A stretch of DNA of 64,000 nt from Neoconidiobolus thromboides FSU 785 (GCA_025603075.1 MU626288.1:86021-150020), one strand, 5' to 3'. Shown: positions 43,874 through 58,169, counted from the stretch's first letter. Translations and numbers: made by a program. Notes: generated by a model not told the origin, from the letters alone.

Positions 43874-45465
43874 ATGGGTAACAATACAATGATTCAGTTT
43901 TTTGAGTGGCATTTACCAAACACTGGTAAACACTGGAACTTATTAAAAAGTAAAGTTGAGGAATTCAAAGAACTTGGTATTACTGGGATATGGATTCCAC
44001 CACCAACAAAAGGAAGTAGTGACAATGATGTAGGTTATGGTATATATGATTTATGGGACTTGGGAGAGTTTGATCAAAAGGGCACAGTAAGAACAAAGTA
44101 TGGTACCAAAGAAGAGCTTATCAATGCTGTAACAGCACTTAAAGAGAATGGCATTCAAGTCTATGCTGATCTAGTATTAAACCATAAGTTAGGGGCAGAT
44201 GATACTGAATTATTTAAAGCAGAATTAGTTGATGAAGAAGATAGAAATAAAGTTATTAGTGAGCCACATGATATTAAGGGATGGACTAAATTTGAATTTA
44301 AAAACCGAGACAATAAATACTCCGATTTTAAGTGGAATTTTAATCACTTTACAGGTACAGATTATAATCAAGAAAATGGTCAAAAAGGAATTTATCGTAT
44401 TTTGGGTGAAAATAAAGACTGGGTAATAATGATATACCAATGATTTGATGTTTATTTATCTTTTACATAGGCCAATAGGGTTGACAAAGAAAAAGGAAAC
44501 TATGATTATTTAATGGGAGCAGATAGTAAGTAACTTAACGTCAACGTAACATTTACTTACCTGTTAAATTGTAGTTGATCATGACCATCCAGATGTACGC
44601 AAAGACTTATTAAATTTTTGTAACTGGATAGTAGATACGTTAGATTTAAGCGGATTCCGTCTAGATGCCTTAAAACATATTGATGCTAAATTTATAAAAG
44701 ATATGCTAAATGAAGTAAGAAAGAAGAACGACAATTTCTTTGTAGTTGGTGAATACTGGAAAGATTCACTTGAAGAGGCATCAAAATATATTGACTTCCA
44801 TCAAGGTCAACTATCTTTATTTGATGTTCCCTTACATTTCAATTTTATGGAAGCATCCAAAAATGGTAAAGGTTATGATATTTCAAAGATATTTGAAGGT
44901 ACTTTAGCTCAAGTTAACCCTATAAATGCTGTGACCTTTGTCGGTAAGTAGCCTTATTATGAAGTTATTAATATATTTATCAACTTTGATAGACAACCAT
45001 GATTCTCAACCTGGTGAATCTTTAGAATCTTGGGTAGAAGACTGGTTCAAACCTCACGCATATAGTTTGATATTATTACGTCAAGATGGATATCCATGTA
45101 TATTCTATGGTGATTTATATGAAATTAGTGGAGATAACCCTATTGATGGCAAATTCGATATTATAAGCAAACTCTTGAAAGCAAGAAAAAATTATGCTTA
45201 TGGTGAACAAAATGATTATTTTGATCACCATGATACTATTGGTTGGGTAAGACAAGGTGATGATGAACATCCTCAAGGGCTAGCAACTGTTTTGTGCTCT
45301 TCAGATAAAGGCAGTAAGCGTATGTTTGTAGGTGAGCATAAAAAAGGTCAAATATGGGTTGATTTAATGGGCTTTTGTAATCAAGAAGTAACTATTGATG
45401 AAGAAGGTTGGGGTGAGTTTTATGCAGAAGGAGGATCGATCGCAGTCTACACAGTAAAAGAGTAA
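43874..45465 (+). CDS. Alpha-amylase, GH13 (GH13_5-like), cytosolic
   Basis: Paralogue of the amylase at 23907 but without a signal peptide: it starts directly at 'MGNNTMIQFFEWHLPNTGKH', so an intracellular role in glycogen or alpha-glucan turnover is likely. Exons 43874-44422, 44471-44525, 44575-44943 and 44993-45465 give 481 residues. Catalytic motifs: 'SGFRLDALKH' (nucleophile Asp), 'FFVVGEYWKD' (acid/base Glu) and 'FVDNHDSQPGESLESWV' (third Asp, rebuilt across intron 3). 'NRVDKEKGNYDYLMGADIDH' spans introns 1 and 2. None of its three introns matches the position of the single intron of the other amylase. Related fungal intracellular amylases are linked to cell-wall alpha-1,3-glucan in some ascomycetes; that role is not shown here. 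It converges on PKR1 with an 84 bp gap. Confidence 0.93.
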
Positions 45466-45549
45466 ATAGTTTAATATTATCCAAATTATAGCCTATAATA
45501 AAAATATCATACTAAAAAATGAATACTAAATTATGTATCTTTTCTTTAT

Positions 45550-45906
45550 TCATGGAGCCTTTTTGCTTCTTCTCTTAAAATTTTTCTTTTCATTTTTAGT
45601 TGGTTTTACTTCAGCTTTCTCCTCATTTTGAATCTTTTCGTTTATCTCCTTAGCTTTAATCACATTCATTTCGAATATAAACCTATATGTAAATTAAAAT
45701 TTTATGTTGAAAATTACTATTTACCAATTAATAGATGCAAATAGACAAAAAGCAATAAATATTAGTCCCATGACATGATAATTTCCGGAAGTAACATACA
45801 AAAGCAATAATAATGAGAGGAATAGGAATAAAAAGCTAAGATTCATAATCAACATTACAGAATTATTTACACCGCCTACAATTATAGACTCCCATAATTC
45901 AGTCAT
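45550..45906 (-). CDS. PKR1: V-ATPase assembly factor Pkr1-like
   Basis: Small ER membrane protein that in yeast helps assemble the V-ATPase V0 sector. Exons (reverse) 45906-45725 and 45682-45550 give 104 residues. It starts 'MTELWESIIVGGVNNSVMLI', with the characteristic LWESI...G motif. Two membrane helices follow, the second ending 'LIFIAFCLFASINWFIFE', then a Lys/Glu-rich tail ending 'KNFKRRSKKAP', suggesting a basic cytosolic retention signal. Splicing restores the conserved INW-F junction (TG|G). Assignment rests on length, topology and the two motifs. Confidence 0.82.
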
Positions 45907-46974
45907 GATTTTACTTGCTCTGGTTTCTATATTTCGCTCTTAATATAAATTCATTTGTTACAAGGTATTATATTGCTAGCTACCTTTTTGAATAGTTTCG
46001 TCCATTTTTTTAGAGTTAAATAGAAAATTGTAAAAAAGATATCAAAAAAGGTATTAAAAAAGTTAATATTTTGAACTAAAATGATTGGCGAAAATTTTTA
46101 GATATATGAATTTAAAAATTATGTTCTGAAACAAGTAGCCTAAATTTCAATCGAGGTTGTAATAACTTTAGTGGAGTATTTCAGGTTAAATACTTTAAAC
46201 TAATTAAAACTAGAGTTTTGATATACTATAGTAAAATAGTATTGGGCTAGATAATGTACACATGAGCTTGATGCTATTTTTTACTGAAGTAAAGTAGAGC
46301 TAATAAAATTATATTTAAGATACTATACTTATAACTAAAATATATTTATAAAGCATTATTTAATTAAAGTTTAGTGGTTTCGATAAGACGAAGATGTTTC
46401 AAGTTATCTCTTATATGTGTTTCAATCATTAATTGTACTAAATTTTAAATTGTTTAAATTAATTGGTAGTATAATAATGCTTAAACCATATGAGTAATAT
46501 ATAATAATCCTAGTAACGGATTAATTCTTTTCGGCTAATAGCAGATTGTTTGATTATAAATATAATCATTATTAACCTTTATAATATTAAACCTTGCCAA
46601 CAAGCAATAATACACCTTCAGGATTAAGTGATAAATTAAAGCTAATGTCATGTGTATTCCTTAGCTGTTATGAAGACTCCCTTCTTTTAATTTAAGGGTT
46701 TGCAAACTAAGCTTTTGATGTCTATCGGTAATGCAAAATCAATTAGAATTTCAATGTAGGGGTCAATACTCAGCTAAATAAAATCAGCTGATTTAAAGCA
46801 TTGTAATCCACCAAAATGGAGAGAAATTTCATTAACTACCAATCATATTTCGCTATTGAGGGGTTAGAAAATTAATGCAAATAAGACGTCACATAGAAAA
46901 CTTAACCAAGCAAAAGTGGAGTATAAAAAGTAGAACTTATCCTTTGATTGAAAATTTTATTTGTTTTTTTTGTA
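45907..46974. other. Divergent intergenic region, PKR1 / subtilase
   Basis: About 1.07 kb of non-coding DNA. The end next to the protease has TATA-like GTATAAAAAG at 46921-46930, 54 bp before the ATG. The length is consistent with a regulated promoter for a secreted enzyme. No operator was identified. Confidence 0.45.
46921..46930 (+). promoter_or_regulatory. TATA box of subtilase
   Basis: GTATAAAAAG, 54 bp before the start codon at 46975. Confidence 0.55.
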
Positions 46975-48249
46975 ATGAAATTTAACCACGCTTTTACACT
47001 CACAACTATTTTATTCTCCTCCGTTTCCTTAGCTGACATCTTTGATGTTGCTGAAGAATTTTTAACCTCCATCCACCTCCCAAAGAATGAAGCTATTCCT
47101 GATCATTACATTGTAATGTTTAAGAATGATGCCAAATTCAATGCTATCGATGGTCATTTCAATACCCTTAACAGTATGATCACCAAGGCTAACTCGTTAA
47201 CCGGTAAGGCCAACACTAATAAACTAAATCACGTTTATTATCATAATGAATTAAACGGATACTCTGGAAAATTTGACAAAGAGCTTGTTGATTTAATCCG
47301 TCGCTCTCCAGAAGTCGATTACGTTGAACAAGATTCAATTGTACGTACTAACAAACTTGAAAGAGGTGCACCATGGGGTTTAGCCCGTATTTCCCATGTA
47401 GATCACCTTTCTTTTGGTACCTTCAACAAATATATTTATGATGAAAGAGCAGGAGCCAATGTTACTGCCTATGTAATTGATACAGGTGTAAACTACCAAC
47501 ATGAAGATTTTGAAGGACGTGCCGAATGGGGCGCTACTATCCCACAAGGTGATCCAGATGAGGATGGCAATGGCCACGGTTCTCATTGTGCTGGTACCAT
47601 TGCCGGTAAAAGATATGGTGTAGCTAAGAAAGCAAAGGTTGTTGCCGTCAAAGTACTTCGTTCCAATGGTTCAGGTTCAATGTCAGATGTAGTCAAAGGG
47701 GTTGAATGGGCTGCCAAGGCTGCCAAAGAAGAAGAACGTCAAGCAAGGAAAAGCGGCAAAACTCATAAGGGTAGTGTTGCTAATATGTCCCTTGGTGGTG
47801 GATACTCTCGCGCTTTAAATCAAGCCGTTAATGCTGCTGTCGACTCTGGACTTAACTTTGCTGTTGCTGCTGGTAATGATGATGAAGATGCCTGTAACTA
47901 TTCCCCAGCTTCTGCTGAAAACGCAGTCACTGTTGGTGCTACTACTATTAATGATGAACGTGCATGGTTTTCTAATTGGGGTGACTGTACTGATATCTTC
48001 GCCCCAGGTAAAGACATTGACTCTATCTGGCGTGGAAGCAAATCTGCTACTAACACTATTTCCGGAACTTCAATGGCTTCTCCACATGTAGCTGGTGCTC
48101 TTGCCTACCTTTTATCACTTGAAGAAAAAACACCTTCTCCAGCTGAACTTAAAAAGAAGCTTATTGACCTTGCTATCAAAGATACTCTTAATGATATCCC
48201 TAAAAAATCCCCAAACAAGTTGCTCTATATTAATCCACCAAAGAATTAA
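46975..48249 (+). CDS. Secreted subtilisin-like serine protease (S8, proteinase K type)
   Basis: 424 residues, single exon. The open frame extends upstream only with a TTG, so the ATG at 46975 is taken: 'MKFNHAFTLTTILFSSVSLA' is a good signal peptide. An inhibitor I9 propeptide follows ('PDHYIVMFKNDAKFNAIDGH' to 'SPEVDYVEQDSIV'). The mature enzyme begins near 'GAPWGLARISH'. The triad is Asp in 'AYVIDTGVNY', His in 'GNGHGSHCAGT' and Ser in 'SGTSMASPHVAGALAYLLS'; 'MSLGGGYSRALNQAV' marks the substrate groove. Codon use is richer in C-ending codons (GCC, ATC, ACC) than in the neighbours, suggesting strong expression. In insect-associated or saprotrophic fungi such enzymes degrade external protein; the lifestyle link is inference. 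Confidence 0.95.
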   Translation: MKFNHAFTLTTILFSSVSLADIFDVAEEFLTSIHLPKNEAIPDHYIVMFKNDAKFNAIDGHFNTLNSMITKANSLTGKANTNKLNHVYYHNELNGYSGKFDKELVDLIRRSPEVDYVEQDSIVRTNKLERGAPWGLARISHVDHLSFGTFNKYIYDERAGANVTAYVIDTGVNYQHEDFEGRAEWGATIPQGDPDEDGNGHGSHCAGTIAGKRYGVAKKAKVVAVKVLRSNGSGSMSDVVKGVEWAAKAAKEEERQARKSGKTHKGSVANMSLGGGYSRALNQAVNAAVDSGLNFAVAAGNDDEDACNYSPASAENAVTVGATTINDERAWFSNWGDCTDIFAPGKDIDSIWRGSKSATNTISGTSMASPHVAGALAYLLSLEEKTPSPAELKKKLIDLAIKDTLNDIPKKSPNKLLYINPPKN

Positions 48250-48505
48250 ATCTTAGCTAACTATCTGCTTGTTAATTGTAATATCTTTTGAGAATAAATT
48301 AAGTAAATCTATTTAAGCTTTATTTTATCCTTCAGGGTAATTATTATATTTGTTTTGATGGCTACTGTATTACGATGGAATTTAAATAGCATTGAATTGT
48401 GTGTAATAGATATAATTAACGCTAATAAAAACTTTTTATTGAAATTAATTAAATTTTAAATATTAACAAATACTGAACTTAGTTAAAATTTGAAAATATA
48501 AACAA
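48250..48505. other. Subtilase 3' region
   Basis: Non-coding, presumed 3' UTR and terminator region of the protease. No specific signal resolved. Confidence 0.4.
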
Positions 48506-48608
48506 TTAGGAATGTTTTTTTAGCATCATCACTTTTTTCATTTTTTAAGTGCTATTCGAGTTGAAAAATTATTAGTAAGATTCTTGAACAAAAAAATACA
48601 CCCTCAGT
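48506..48608 (+). mobile_element. MITE copy 15
   Basis: Forward copy: AGGAATGTTTTTTTAGCATC, ATCACTTTTTTCATTTTTTA, AGTGCTATTCGAGTTGAAAA, ending TACACCCTCA. Ends are moderately eroded. Confidence 0.87.
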
Positions 48609-51314
<2,706 letters not shown>

Positions 51315-52233
51315 TTTAAATAAAAGAATTGCATAGTCATTTTTAAGAGCTTTTTTTTATATTCTTAAACTTGTGTTATTCTTTAAATGAAGTTTATTTC
51401 ATATTATTTTAAATGTGGGAAGTTTAATGGCTGAATTAATGTGTAATAATGTGATAAGATATTTTTCATGATATCCATTATAATAAAAATAATAGTTTAG
51501 AACAATATATTTATAAATTATCTTAATATATATTTAATTTTATTTGAGTTAATTAAGATCAAATATCTAACATAATAAATCTATTGTATATGACCTCTTT
51601 AGTTGTTACACTATTACTATGATTTTAAAATTTAGTTAATGGCAATTATAAACTGCTTAGTAAATAGAATCTAAAAGCGAATTTTAATTAGCAGAGTTTT
51701 TGAAATCAATTTTTATAAAAGACAAAGTTAATATGCACATATTTATAATAATACTGTTTTATTAATACAAAACCATAATAGGTAATTCTACTAAAACTAT
51801 AAACAAATAATTTTTCTATGTTTAACAGTTAGCTAATTCATTTTTATATTAAAAATGTCAATCTAAACTATATGTAACTAGTATTTGTTTTTATAGCTGT
51901 TTAAAAAAAATATTTTCAAAGTTTTTTAACTTTGGTACACTTTTTAACGCTATTACTTTCTTTATAAATATCATTAATTTAAACTCTGTTAGTGTATTTA
52001 TATAATTTACTATTAACTTGACTTATACTTGATCCTAAAACAAAAAACAATCGTAAAAAAAATCAAAAAATAGTTTCAGTACCACAAAATTTAAAGTTAA
52101 TGACATTAATGATAAAGTTTGGTGCAAAAATCTCACTATTTAAAAATATGGCAAGTAAATTACGTAATTTAGCACGATTTTCTAATCTTTTATATGAATC
52201 GTTATTCCGGATATTAAAAAGTTGTCTTTGTGA
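51315..52233. other. MetAP2 upstream / PP2C downstream spacer
   Basis: About 900 bp of AT-rich DNA between two reverse-strand genes. No ORF with a family pattern was found. Confidence 0.45.
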
Positions 52234-53683
52234 TCACTCCTCTGGTTTGATTTCAGGCTCTTGCTTAACGGCCTCGCTTTGGGTGGTGTTAGTATCTTCT
52301 ACCTGTTCTGTGCTGCTTGATCCTTCATTTTCGCTTTCAAGTTTAACTTCTTCAACGACTGACTCAGTAGATGGTACTGCTATTGGGGTCCTATTTGCAA
52401 TTTTTTTTTGCCATTCTTCTACGCTATTTCCGTTAAGAAGTCCGACAATAACTACTGTCATGTTATCACATCCAAGACCTCCATAATCACTAGCTGGTGC
52501 TAAACAGTTGTCCATGAGATCTTCAGCAACTTTGGATATTTCGTCCCCTTTAGCTAAACGTTCACGAACAAATGTAATTACTTCTTGTGAAGTCATACAA
52601 TCCCAAATACCTTTTAAATGGTTAGCCTTAATAAAAAACAAGGAATCTCATTTTTACCATCACAAGCAATAACAATAAACTCATCTTCATCAGTAATTTT
52701 ATGTTCAGTAATATCAGGGTTGGCTAATAGATATTAAAGCGATTATTAATTTAATTGATTGTTTTACCAGTTACTGCTTGTTCTTCAGCGGGTAATCTCA
52801 TGTTTTGTTTAAATTCAAAATCTCCAATTGCTCTAGATAACGCAAGGTTTCCTTTTATCATTTTAATAATTTGTAATTATATCATACTATAACATACCAT
52901 TAACTCTTCCATATTCAACAAAACCTCCAGCTTGATAGATTCTATCATGTTCAGCTAAAAAATATTTAGAGTTATTTTAAAATAGACTTTATAAAACTAT
53001 ACTAGGATTGGTAGGCTTATGATCAAAAGATAATTCTTTAACGATTCCATTTGAACTGAGTACAGCTCTAGAATCCCCAGCATTTCCCTTAAAATGATTA
53101 GGTTTACTATTTTGTCTACCTATAATTACTTACAACAAAAATTCTGTTATCATCGGTTATTAAAGCGCACACTGCGGTACATCCAGAAACATCTTCTAAG
53201 AAATCAGGATCTGATAGTGTATAAAATTAGCCAAATCATAGTATAGTTATTGATAAAAACAAACCTGTCTTAAGATCATAGTCAAGACCAAGGTAACCAC
53301 CTTTGATAGCAGTTAAATACTCTCCTTTAGAAAATCCAGGATCTTTTTGAATTCTTTCAGCTAAATGAACACCAGCAAACTTAGCTGCACTTTGTCCTTT
53401 TGTTTTTTTATTAAAAAAAACTATATAATTGAATTATAAACTTACCACCATGGCCGTCAAATACAGCAAAGAAACCCATAATACTATCCTCTTTCAAATT
53501 TAAAAGCGTGGTATGAGCGTCTTCCATAGCTAAATAGAGAAACGTTAGCTAGTGCATAATACAACTACTTTTTTGCTTACAAACTCTCCAGCCTTGCATA
53601 GCGGAAGCACCATATATAAAGCGGTTGTTTGAACCATTAGTGGTATGTTTTTCAGTAACGGGAGCGGATAAAGTTTGGCCCAT
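52234..53683 (-). CDS. PP2C phosphatase, Ptc2/Ptc3-like
   Basis: Mn/Mg-dependent Ser/Thr phosphatase; yeast Ptc2/3 switch off stress MAPK and DNA-damage checkpoint signalling. Nine exons (reverse): 53683-53581, 53529-53446, 53396-53265, 53210-53134, 53087-53003, 52954-52898, 52851-52768, 52723-52658, 52610-52234. They total 1065 nt, 354 residues. It starts '[20 protein letters not shown]' (a glycine after Met, as in myristoylated members). Motifs: '[16 protein letters not shown]', '[12 protein letters not shown]' (metal site), '[16 protein letters not shown]', '[13 protein letters not shown]', '[13 protein letters not shown]' and '[17 protein letters not shown]'. The C-terminus is a Glu/Ser-rich tail. 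The fourth intron is only 46 nt and the fifth uses a weak GTATAG donor, but both are fixed by conserved motifs. Confidence 0.94.
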
Positions 53684-54889
53684 GTTTAAGTATAACCCTA
53701 AGTTTTAAGTTAAAAATGATAGAATTAATTAAAAAAATTCAAGTTTGAATTTGTTGGACAGTTTAATTCAAGTTTTAACTAGATGATAAAATATGTATCA
53801 AATTAAATGGGTTACCGAATTTTTGGGGAAGTTAATTTACTCAGTAAAAATAGATTGCAAATTTTATGTTTAAACGGTTTTTATTACCCTTGCTTATAGG
53901 GAATTTTTGAAATTAAAAATCAACTTTACTCAGGTTTTACTTGTAAACTTTATTGGGCTAGCAATTGAGTAGTGTCTACGTCTCATTGGCTTAGTTTAAA
54001 TTTAGTTTGTTTGACTTCTAATTTAACTAAGGTTGAATTGTAATTTGTAAAAGTTCTAGAGATTCGTATATTTATTATTAATAATCATAGTATTCGATTT
54101 TGTATAATATCAGCTGTTTCCTATTTAAAAAACCAAAAGCTTTATAAACATCACATTAAAAGAGCAAAAGAACTTATAATAACTTTTTGACGCGACAGGA
54201 GCTGTTTATAAATGTTAATGTTATTTTTGTTTTGATATCTGACCACTTTTTTATAGATATAGGATTTAAAAAATTCTTAAGCAATTCTTACAAAAACATG
54301 TCTTCCAAATAACTTTTTTAATAGTTTTTCAAAAAGCGAACTTCACTTCTCCATTAAGAACTTTTTAATAAATAAAAATAATCTTTTAAGGTTTAAAATA
54401 AATGGGCTTATACACTATGGAATTTGATAGTGCAATAAGTCCTGCTCTAAATATTTTTATTCGAAATTATATTTTATTTATAGTTTAGCTATTCGAAATC
54501 ACATCATGATAATATAATTCCTTTCTCCACTCTTAAGTTTAAATTTGTTTAGCATAAATAATAGAGTTTACTATATGTTTTTACATATGATATTAACTAC
54601 ATATGAATCAAATAGTTCAAATTCAAAAGCAGTTTAAAGTGACTTTGTTTCTAATAATTTAAATATGTCAATGAGCTCTGAACGATTTGCTTCTAATAGT
54701 AAAATAAGAGTGATTAAATAGAGCAAGACGCAAAGCAGTAGGATACAAAAGGGAAGTAAAAGACTAAGCTGAAGGAAGTAAAGCGGAACTATGAGTTCTA
54801 GCTTTTAAAAGGAGATATATTAAGTGTTATTTTAAGCTTTAAAACATATTATTAGATGATAAACAATATTATGTCAGTTTGGTTTAAAC
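53684..54889. other. PP2C upstream spacer
   Basis: About 1.2 kb without a recognised gene; the promoter side of the Ptc2/3-like gene lies at its left end. Confidence 0.4.
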
Positions 54890-56440
54890 AAAAATGAGCC
54901 TAAAATCATTTTTATATCTTGCATGAATATTCACATCTTTTGAAGCTACAAACTTAAGCTTTTTTATACTTTTAAAATGCAGTGTAATATGATAGATGTT
55001 TTCATCTAACTTTAAATGAATGATACACTTGAATGTAAAGTTTGTGAAAGTCTAACTTCTCACTATTATATTACTTAAAAATAACATACTAGTTTCAAAA
55101 CTACAGCTAATTGCTTCAATGTTGTATAATCTGGAACATCCTATATGTGAAAAATTAAAGGTCTAAAGTCAACTTTTGAATCTTTAGAATTATTATATGA
55201 AGATATTTTTTTGGATTCATTACTTTTTCTATCTTTCAAGCGTTATTTGAGCGGGAAAATTTATTAATAAAATTATCAAACAAAAGTACATCCCCATATC
55301 ATTATCTGCTTTTGGATAAATTTCCACAATTTTTAATTTCTTGAAAAGTTGAAGTCTAAGTATTTTGTTTATCTGGCATAAAAATAAATCAGACTATGAC
55401 TAAATCACGTTATAGGGACCAGATAAGTTAATTGAATAGATCGAATAAAAGGATTTTTTCCATTATTTCCTTGGGTATCTTTTTGTCTAACAAAGATTCC
55501 TATGATTAAAAACAATGAATTGTCATATATCAATAAATTTAAATGAGTAATTGTTGATATTAAGCATTATGTATAAAGCTTCGGACGAGAATTCATCACA
55601 CTTAATGAAATCTGGTTGATTCAATTTTGGGAATCCTTTTATTGTTTATGGTTGTATTGGATAGATTAATGCTAGTTATTATCAAAGTTTTTAAGTTTAA
55701 TACCCCAATAGATGTCAATTTGTAGTAGTTTAAAATATAGAATACTCTAAGCTGCGAATAATTGTTTAAATCTATACATATCTTCTTTGTACTTTCTATG
55801 TTTATATATTGAATAATTAATGCCTTTGTCTGGGAAGTGTTCATTTAATAAAAAAGTTAAATACCTTAAGAGAAAAGATAGCATTTAATTAAGTATTTTT
55901 AAATGACTAAATTTGTTAAATAGCTTTTTAAAGTGTGGCATTTTATTGTGATAATAAATAATTTCAATAATTAGTGAAGTAATAGTTGGCAATAAAACTA
56001 GTGCTATTGATATCCAAATATTTTACATCTCTAAAGACTTCGTTAATACCAACTTTATTTGCATCTATATATTTCTTGGCTACCATGTCATCAATAAAAA
56101 TATATAAAGAGACATTGTATATGCTTTAAATATATACATAAAGGTAAACAATGGCTCCTACTAGTCGAGTACATGAAAGATAAACACTGACTTTCGAAAA
56201 TCTTTTAAGTTCTAAACATTTAGTATAAAACTATTTTCTCAAAAGCTTTCCTCATTTTTATATTTGTGATAATAACCGGAGGTCGTGAACTCCCATAGAA
56301 TTGGTACTATTAGACTACTCCGTTCTTTACAACAAGTCAGTAGCTTAATTTTATCTTTGTCTATAAGATGGTAAAGTATTTTTTTAATACTACTTATTTA
56401 CAAATTTTCAAATTCAAACTGTTGCTCATTGCTATTTAAT
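54890..56440 (-). pseudogene. F-box/LRR gene relic interrupted by a MITE
   Basis: On the reverse strand the F-box region is readable in broken frames near 56430-56230 (pieces like 'MSNSLNLK', 'DKDKIKLL', 'VPILWE'). The middle carries 'ICIDLNNYSQLRVFYILNYY', aligning with 'ICINLTNYPRLEAFYFYKFS' of the intact gene. The C-terminal LRR end is legible at 54890-55140. Stops and frameshifts are scattered throughout. The whole matches the intact paralogue at 56793 in order, with MITE copy 16 inserted at 55195-55299 between homologous segments. Confidence 0.75.
55195..55299 (+). mobile_element. MITE copy 16, inside F-box/LRR pseudogene
   Basis: Forward copy with ATAT on both sides: GAAGATATTTTTTTGGATTC, ATTACTTTTTCTATCTTTCA, AGCGTTATTTGAGCGGGAAA, ending GTACATCCCCATAT. 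Confidence 0.92.
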
Positions 56441-56792
56441 TTAAAAAGGATTAATAAAAAGGATTATCTATTATTCTATATATAATTAAAATAACATGTT
56501 ATATAATGTATTAAATTCTTATTAATGATATAATACAAAGATTTGAAAATTTATCATATTGGCATGTTTTTTATACTTTAAATAATAGTCTGTTTAAATT
56601 TAAAGTTTAAAAAGTTCAAAATAATTTAAAAAATATCACTATAGTTTAATATTAAATTCAAACTAAAAGGTCAAAAAGCATATTGAAGGGTTATAATAAT
56701 TTAATTTAATTTAGTTTCATTTCTAATATCAATATTATTAATCGCCATTTTCTAATAAAACAATACAGCACCAAATAATAAATAATTTTCAC

Positions 56793-58169
56793 TTATTTTT
56801 CAAAAAAGAATCTAGAATCGTCTTTATATTTTGCATAAAACTCTATATCTTCCAAACCTATAAACTTAATAAACTTAATATTTTTAAAATACACTAAAAA
56901 ATAATCTATAAAAACAAAAAAATTAGAACATCTAAAACGCTTGAATATTACGTTAGTCAAAGTGGAGCTCCCTGTTTTTTCGTAATTTGAAAATGGTATA
57001 CCAACTTCAAGGTGGCAGTTTGATACTTCGAGGTTATATAAATTATGACATGATGTATATAAAAAATCAAAAAAATTGTTTTTTAATGATGAATGTTCAA
57101 CTTTTAATGTAATCATATTATTAACACTTTTTGGGTAAATTTCTTTATTTAAAAGTATTGAAGTTTGATCTATTGGATCTTCGTATATTGGATTGTCATA
57201 TATTAACAAATTTAAAAAAGTAATTGTTGACATATTAAAAACTGCATATAAATGTTTAGGCTCAATATCAAAACAACTCCGTAAACTCAATAGCTTTAAT
57301 GTTGGAAACATTTGATTATTTATGGTTGTTTTGGCTAGACTAACATCGTTCAGTGTTAATTCTTTTAAATTTGATTCTCCATTAAATATAAGTGTAGAAA
57401 ATTTATAAAAATAAAATGCTTCAAGCCTTGGATAGTTTGTTAAATTTATACATATATCATCTAAAGGTTCTACATCTATATGCTTGATATACAACTTTTT
57501 TAATTGCTTCAACTGCTTATTCAAAAAGTAATTAAACTCTTCCAGTTCAAGGCCCATTTCACTTAACTCAAGCTCCTTTAAACCATCTAACTTATCTATC
57601 AAATTTTTAAAATATGGAAATTCATTGTCATAGTTAAAACTGATTACCAAGGTAGTTATAGTTGATGGTAAAATTGGTATTATTGACGTTGCAAAGTAAG
57701 AGTCCAAATTTTCAAATGTTAAAAGTTTTAAACTTTTAACTACTTCTTCAATATTAATTTTATTTGCTTCTATATATCCTTTAGTTGTAGCATCACCAAT
57801 GAATGTTGTATACCAAAGACCTCTTAATGGAATACTTTTGAATTGTTTTATATGTTTTAAGTAAACATCTAAACGTAAATAAAGGCTTCTACTATTTGGA
57901 TATAGTGAAGGATTAATGTGTAATTTTGAGAATTTTCTAAGATCTAAACGTTTAATATAATGGCTATACTTTTTGAACGTTTCCATTATTTTTGCTTTGT
58001 GTTCATTATGGTAACTTAAAGTCATATCTTCCCATAATATAGGCATTATTATTTTATTCCACTTTTTACAACAAGCAAGTAAATTGACTTTATCTTTGTC
58101 TGGGAGATGAAGCAGAATATATTTGATTATACTTGGTTCCAACTGTTCAAGTTTGAAATTACTGCCCAT
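56793..58169 (-). CDS. F-box / leucine-rich-repeat protein
   Basis: 458 residues, single exon. The N-terminal F-box is 'LEQLEPSIIKYILLHLPDKD' continuing to 'LLACCKKWNKIIMPILWEDM'. The remaining ~400 residues form irregular LRRs ('LKELELSEMGLELEEFNYFL', 'LKKLYIKHIDVEPLDDICIN', 'LKELTLNDVSLAKTTINNQ'). Proteins of this type are substrate adaptors of SCF ubiquitin ligases, the LRRs choosing the target, which cannot be guessed. It is the only intact copy among five related sequences at 54.9-64.0 kb, so it is either under constraint or the youngest. Confidence 0.88.
   Translation of the reverse strand: MGSNFKLEQLEPSIIKYILLHLPDKDKVNLLACCKKWNKIIMPILWEDMTLSYHNEHKAKIMETFKKYSHYIKRLDLRKFSKLHINPSLYPNSRSLYLRLDVYLKHIKQFKSIPLRGLWYTTFIGDATTKGYIEANKINIEEVVKSLKLLTFENLDSYFATSIIPILPSTITTLVISFNYDNEFPYFKNLIDKLDGLKELELSEMGLELEEFNYFLNKQLKQLKKLYIKHIDVEPLDDICINLTNYPRLEAFYFYKFSTLIFNGESNLKELTLNDVSLAKTTINNQMFPTLKLLSLRSCFDIEPKHLYAVFNMSTITFLNLLIYDNPIYEDPIDQTSILLNKEIYPKSVNNMITLKVEHSSLKNNFFDFLYTSCHNLYNLEVSNCHLEVGIPFSNYEKTGSSTLTNVIFKRFRCSNFFVFIDYFLVYFKNIKFIKFIGLEDIEFYAKYKDDSRFFFEK

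Noticed and set aside
52100-52486. 128-codon forward frame over the PP2C 3' end
   Set aside because: Antisense shadow; the reverse strand carries conserved PP2C motifs.
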